Source: Symsagittifera roscoffensis (lineage: Eukaryota; Xenacoelomorpha; Acoela; Convolutidae). Taken from it: DNA of 64,000 bases. The notes under the pieces were generated by a model. The model saw only the letters and a program-made list of their open reading frames with translations, searched no databases and was not told where the DNA came from. Each line of letters starts with the position of its first letter. The stretch's first letter is position 1. The stretch lies in assembly GCF_963678635.1 (NCBI RefSeq), contig NC_087067.1, positions 14,585,018 to 14,649,017 on the forward strand, written 5' to 3'. Made by a program: the position numbers and the translations under genes. Of this stretch, positions 59,845 through 64,000 are shown piece by piece.

Positions 59845-60829
59845 AATTACCAACAAGAACGAGGATTACCGGTTGCTGTGCAAGTAGCACAGAATGTTCC
59901 GACCATATTCATAAAAAAAAACTATAAAAAAAAAGTTTTTCTTATTTTACTTTTTTTTTCAAATTAAAGTCGTTATTTGTACGCGGTGTGATGAGAGAGC
60001 TATACAAAGATGTAGAAAATGAGTATATAATATGAGTATTTAGGGGCCGCACCGCCCCCCCCCCCCTAAATCCGCCCCTGAGTATATTAGACATGAAGGA
60101 CATCATTTGTCCAAAAAATAACAAACAAAATGTGGAAAACTTTCAAAAATATTTAAAAAAATTTTTTGAAGTATTTTTTGCTTAGATAGCTCTACTTTAA
60201 GCTAACTTTTTGCCAATAAAGTTCTAAATCGTAGTTACTTTTAGTAAGAAAAAGTTTTCTTAACCAAATTTTCAGATAACGAACTTTACTCGATCGCTTT
60301 ACTCGCTTGAAAATTTACAGAAAAATTCAAACCATCTATTCTCGACACTGGGAAAGCTTCTTGGGAATCTTTCAATATCGTTCGAATTACAACTGCAAAA
60401 ACTTTAAAATGAATTTTCAATCGACTCATTCCGATGATTAATTGTAGTACCTGATTTTGCATAGAAAAAAACTACCACACAAAAAACTTGCATAGAAAAA
60501 AAAACTAAAACTATAACGAAAAAAAACTTTCAATGGTCGGCACAGTAACTGAATGTGTATCGAATACCCATAAATGTCCCTTAAACCTTTTTCTAAATAA
60601 AAGACCAAAAAAGCGCAGTTTTTAGCAATTTGGACTTAGTTCTTTCGATTATCAAAATTAGAACAGCGAGCTCAATTTGCAATTCTCAGGCACAAAAACA
60701 AAACGGCTAAAAAGATCTCCCAAAAACACAGAAAACTCCTACACACAGGCGAAGCTATAATTTTGCCAACACAAGCGCACAAAGGATTAAAAGGGGAAAA
60801 CAGAAAGAAAAGATATAACTAATAACAAA
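59845..60829. other. Intronic sequence with one short transposon end
   Basis: Upstream intron of COG1. 60,040-60,079 is a 40-bp G+C-rich insert (on the minus strand AGGGGCGGATTTAGGGGG...) between two GAGTAT hexamers (60,034-60,039 and 60,080-60,085), resembling the terminus of the hAT-like element at 27,943. Nothing else recognised. Confidence 0.5.
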
Positions 60830-60902
60830 TCTGCTATGTGCCGGATTCGAATCCCCGACATGTAGATTCAGAGTCACACGTTCTAGGAACTGCGCCATGG
60901 AT
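60830..60902 (-). tRNA. tRNA-like pseudogene or SINE head (anticodon loop CTCTGAA)
   Basis: Minus strand: A-box TGGCGCAGTTCCTAGAACG, anticodon loop CTCTGAA (anticodon CTG, Gln), B-box region GGATTCGAATCC, end GGCACATAG. The T stem and acceptor stem do not pair properly, so it is not a working tRNA. It shares its 3' end with 53,262-53,425. Confidence 0.5.
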
Positions 60903-61574
60903 AAAAAGATATAATTATATGCCGCAAAATTGAATCAGGTAAAGGGTTATTGCTGCAAACGATGAAAAGCGCCTCAAGGAATCACCATTTTATTTGCGGC
61001 TGAGATTGGAAAAAAAGTCGATACCATAATAAGACCCTACGCTCCTCGTGTAAAGAAAACAAATCCTCAAAAAAATTTGAAACTCAACAGCCGCAACTCC
61101 AAGCTCATAGCCACAACTTTACGACTGAACAAGTACTTCCTGTAATCTCAAAAACTTGTCCAAAAAAACGTTGTACGAAAGATTACACGAAAAAAGATAT
61201 TTGCTATACAAGCAGACTACGGATCATTTATTACATTATAAGCACAATTTATTGGAGCTGCAGGAAACTCTTCATCTTCGGTCAGAACCAATGGAAAAAT
61301 TTTGTATTTTATAAAGCATATTAAAGTTCCAAAACGGCATGGGAGCTCAGCCAAAAACCTTTGGTGACTACATTTATAAAAGAAAAAACTTTTTAATCGG
61401 AGATTCTGAAAATTGCTCATAACATTTTTTTTTATTTTTCGGTAAAAGAAGATGTTTTGTTATAAGCACGTTATATGTCCCTATCTTTTATTCCATTAAA
61501 CGATATACGCACATTGCTGTCATACGATTAAGCGTAACTAACTTTGGAGATGCTATCGCAAATTAAAAAATAAC

Positions 61575-61650
61575 AAGACTGCTAGTATTAGGGCAAAGTC
61601 ATTAATGTTTCAACTGTCATTTCAACGTCAACCTCTAGGATAAAGTACAA
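61575..61650 (+). mobile_element. Decayed 5' fragment of the terminal-hairpin repeat family
   Basis: AACAAGACTGCTAGTATTAG then GGGCAAAGTC matches the 5' edge of the family with a broken hairpin; homology fades after ~75 bases. Confidence 0.6.
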
Positions 61651-62079
61651 AGGAATGTTGTTGCGCATGTGTCTAAAGCAAAAAGACGCATGCAAATAAT
61701 GCGCATATGTCAAACATCCCAATGTTTAAAATAAACAGCCAACAAAAAGTTGGAAAAAGTGTAATAGAACAACAAAAACAAAAAAAAACAAGTTTGAAAA
61801 TGTTCAAACATTTTCCAACTTACAAACTTCGAAAGAAAATTATATCAAGTTAAAATCTATGAAATTCGACGACAATTTTTGATTGACGATTTTTAGAGAA
61901 ACAAAATCCCATTAAAGAAACTGAAAATTTTAATTCCACTGAGAAATCTAAAAATTCAACTCATAAAAGTAGCTGACGTTTTTTCGCGTCATTTCCGCCT
62001 TTGTAAATGGAGAACTTAATTTACCAAACTTTCAGCTGACTCAAGTTCAAGTTCAGCTAAGTAAATTCATAAAAGCATT

Positions 62080-62235
62080 TAAATGTAAGGATGCACTGCT
62101 TTAGTAAGGATGCACTGCACTAGAACATTTAAAGATTTTTCCTGAAACAAAACAACAAAATCATCAAGAATGTAAGGATGCACTGCTTTAATTACTAAAG
62201 CATTTAAAGACTTTTCCTGGAAAAAATCATCAAGA
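62080..62235. repeat. Short direct repeats (GTAAGGATGCACTGC)
   Basis: GTAAGGATGCACTGC occurs at ~62,086, ~62,106 and ~62,172. The last two start a ~67-bp unit that also shares 'catttaaagaYttttcctg' and 'aaaatcatcaaga'. Confidence 0.8.
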
Positions 62236-62628
62236 CATATATCACTTAAGTTCTTTTAAGCATTTTAAGTAATATTATGATTCGAGACATTTCAAGCAGA
62301 TTAGCCGACTATCGGTTTAAGGTCGTCGATGGGCGCGGTACGCCCGCGCCGTCAAGAAAACCGTCTCTATTTTTCGTATAGAGTACTCTCACTATTGGCA
62401 AATTCGCAAGACGCTAGCGCCACTGAAGCAGCCACTATTAATTCGGCCAATACATCTTTTGAACGAAAAACAGATATCGGATCTTTGCTCTATTTTTTTT
62501 AAAATGAGATTTTTGTCCCAGTAAAGCTGTTTTCGGATGTTTGCAACACTTTTATTCCGGCTGTTTTACCAATCGAATGTCTGCTCGGTACCCATTGCGC
62601 ACAACAAAATCGTAATTAGATCGATTAC

Positions 62629-62722
62629 CTTTCCTCAATTCAATTTGGAAATGATTTCTGAGCCACTGACGCGTTATAGATAGAATTTTATCAGGCGTTA
62701 ATTCTAACATAGTAGGATTAAA
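62629..62722 (-). CDS. COG1: Probable COG1 exon
   Basis: Reads FNPTMLELTPDKILSITRQ then WLRNHFQIELRK; acceptor CTGCTCAG/TTT after a T-rich tract, donor AAAG/GTAATC. Phase 0 at its start fits the preceding exon. Its end is phase 1 and does not match the next recognised exon (phase 0), so a small exon is missing between, or this exon is wrong. Resemblance to the COG1 helix before the acidic motif is only moderate. Confidence 0.45.
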
Positions 62723-62911
62723 CTGAGCAGTTTGAATTAGAAAAAAATACAACTACAAAACTTCGTTTTGTTGAAAACCACGAATTGAAACTACTCCCCC
62801 CCCCCCATTTGAAAACCCAGTCGAAAAACTCTTCAATTATAGCGACCTGATTTTGAACACATTCAATTCATCGTGAGCCAATAGTTGACGACAAAGCCAG
62901 TAGCAACTTAC

Positions 62912-63047
62912 TGCAGCCAATAGTTGACGACTGATATCTTCATTTTTACTTGAGACTGACTTTCCCTCGTGTTCTTGAATTGTAGCTGAGTTGATGTGAG
63001 ATTTGAGAGAAGACAGCGCCTCAGAGCACAGGCATTCCAGCCACTCC
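62912..63047 (-). CDS. COG1: Probable COG1 exon
   Basis: Reads EWLECLCSEALSSLKSHI then NSATIQEHEGKSVSSKNEDISRQLLAA. Acceptor CATTGTAG/G (phase 2 in), donor GCA/GTAAGT (phase 0 out). The first part follows the COG1 pattern hydrophobic-hydrophobic-Asp/Glu-Cys...Glu-Leu. It is the most upstream exon I can support; more N-terminal exons should lie beyond the window. Confidence 0.55.
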
Positions 63048-64000
63048 CTACAATGTAGCCCAAATAGTAAGTATATTTTGAAATATATATGGCTAGGTCT
63101 AACTGCAGCGTATGTACATAGTTAATACAATTAATTGAGACCAATGTGAACAATCTCTATCCTTAATAGACCAAGTGAAGTATATCCCACCTAAAACTAA
63201 ATGGTAAATTCAAGTCGTAATAACTGCATGTACTATGCTCAAATCTGATTAGCTGAAAAAAGAACTTTTAACCAAGTGAACGATCTCCGAATCTCCCCCT
63301 GATTTATTTTCGCGGAGATTGTTCAAGTGATCCTGATTTGAAAAACAAACCGTAGCCAACATATAATAGGAAAAATGTCAATTAACGAAGTAAACGGAAA
63401 AAAATCTAAACTTTCGATTTTAGAAGAAAAAATAAATGGACTCAAAGCTCTTTGAATTTCCAGAAAAATTTATGCTGACTTTTTTAAATAAAATCAATCC
63501 AATTTGAGAAACTGGATCAATAGGTATGAAACTTTCATTTCGCTCGGAAATTCGATAATTAAATTCCATTGTCAAAACAAGAAGGCGATCACGTTTTTCG
63601 TGACCTTTACACTTTTTCTGTTCGATAGTGGAATTTGCCTTCCTTTTAACAAAGGAAATGAACTGAACTTAAAAAATCAAAGTCACACCGCGAAAATGTA
63701 ATTTTAAGCGTGAACAAATTTCAAGACTTTTCCTGAAAAACCAGAGAAAAAAAATCATCGCCACCTATACAAGGCGAAATTGAAACTGCATCATCAAAAT
63801 TTTTGCGAAACCTTTCCTCAAAATCAAATCATTTGAAGAAACTGTGATATCTTAAAGGCTAACGCGTTTAAGCAAATTTGATCACATTTCAGCAGCTAAT
63901 TTATATTTTACTAAATTCGAGCTTCCTTGCATTATTGACAGCAAATTTTGCTTGAAATTAAACTGGAAAACCAGTTTTGATCTAACGACAACAGGTTATG
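63048..64000. other. No exon recognised at right edge
   Basis: Expected to contain COG1 intron and possibly N-terminal exons; none has both convincing splice sites and COG1-like coding. 63,720-63,770 repeats 'gacttttcctg' and 'aaatcatc' of the 62-kb repeats. Confidence 0.35.

Noticed and set aside
61217-61420. Minus-strand frame as the missing COG1 exon between 62,629 and 59,633
   Set aside because: No acceptor-donor pair giving phase 1 in and phase 0 out, and no COG1 resemblance.
62290-62370. G+C-rich hairpin patch 'gggcgcggtacgcccgcgcc' as an RNA gene
   Set aside because: Only one short stem, no repeat copy and no known RNA motif; noted but not supportable as a feature.

Overview
The window is AT-rich, gene-poor, repeat-dense nuclear DNA of an animal, most likely an invertebrate. 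The evidence is GT-AG introns in a recognisable COG1 gene (a metazoan Golgi tethering-complex subunit), a HEPN/NB-ARC STAND NTPase gene of the kind expanded in invertebrates, and remnants of Ty3/Gypsy elements, LINEs, tRNA-derived SINEs and short terminal-inverted-repeat elements. I cannot name the species. There are no bacterial-style operons and no CRISPR array. A run of 200 N at 12,879-13,078 is an assembly gap.

Layout. 1-2,655: no gene seen; a diverged direct-repeat pair. 2,656-5,348 (minus): an intronless HEPN-coiled-coil-NB-ARC gene whose first ~50 codons are in a different frame, separated by an A8 run. 5,349-10,770: no gene seen, but a foldback and a 370-bp TTAA-flanked element. 10,770-25,151: the debris field of a minus-strand Ty3/Gypsy element. 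Two ~2.1-kb direct repeats flank the assembly gap, a dead RT-RNase H and a tandem array of about six 1.25-1.7-kb units. 25,440-28,350: palindrome cluster, two tandem copies of a repeat family with terminal hairpins, and a hAT-like element. 31,530-33,050 (minus): integrase of a second Gypsy copy. 33,690-43,330 (plus): a visibly more G+C-rich island made of a Gypsy pol-tail fragment, a CFDP2/RTE-like LINE split by a ~909-bp foldback insertion carrying a tRNA-Arg pseudogene, a 70-bp x6 array related to the LINE leader, and a degenerate Gypsy element (gag to integrase). 44,940-48,600 (plus): an unusual retroelement remnant with duplicated leader blocks, a macro-domain (OARD1-like) fragment and an envelope-like remnant. 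49,353-50,592: two hairpin-repeat copies in inverted orientation. 51,172-63,047 (minus): the C-terminal part of COG1, seven exons proposed, with introns carrying a hAT-like MITE, a SINE, a LINE RT remnant, tRNA-like sequences and more hairpin-repeat pieces.

Only two cellular genes are visible: COG1 (Golgi vesicle tethering) and the HEPN-NB-ARC gene (probable innate-immune or cell-death type switch). Everything else I can name is mobile or repeat DNA, nearly all inactivated by frameshifts, stops and lost catalytic residues. The most novel-looking items are the repeat family bounded by two short hairpins, the macro-domain retroelement, the foldback element with GAGCGG motifs and an embedded tRNA, and the A8 frame junction in the STAND gene.
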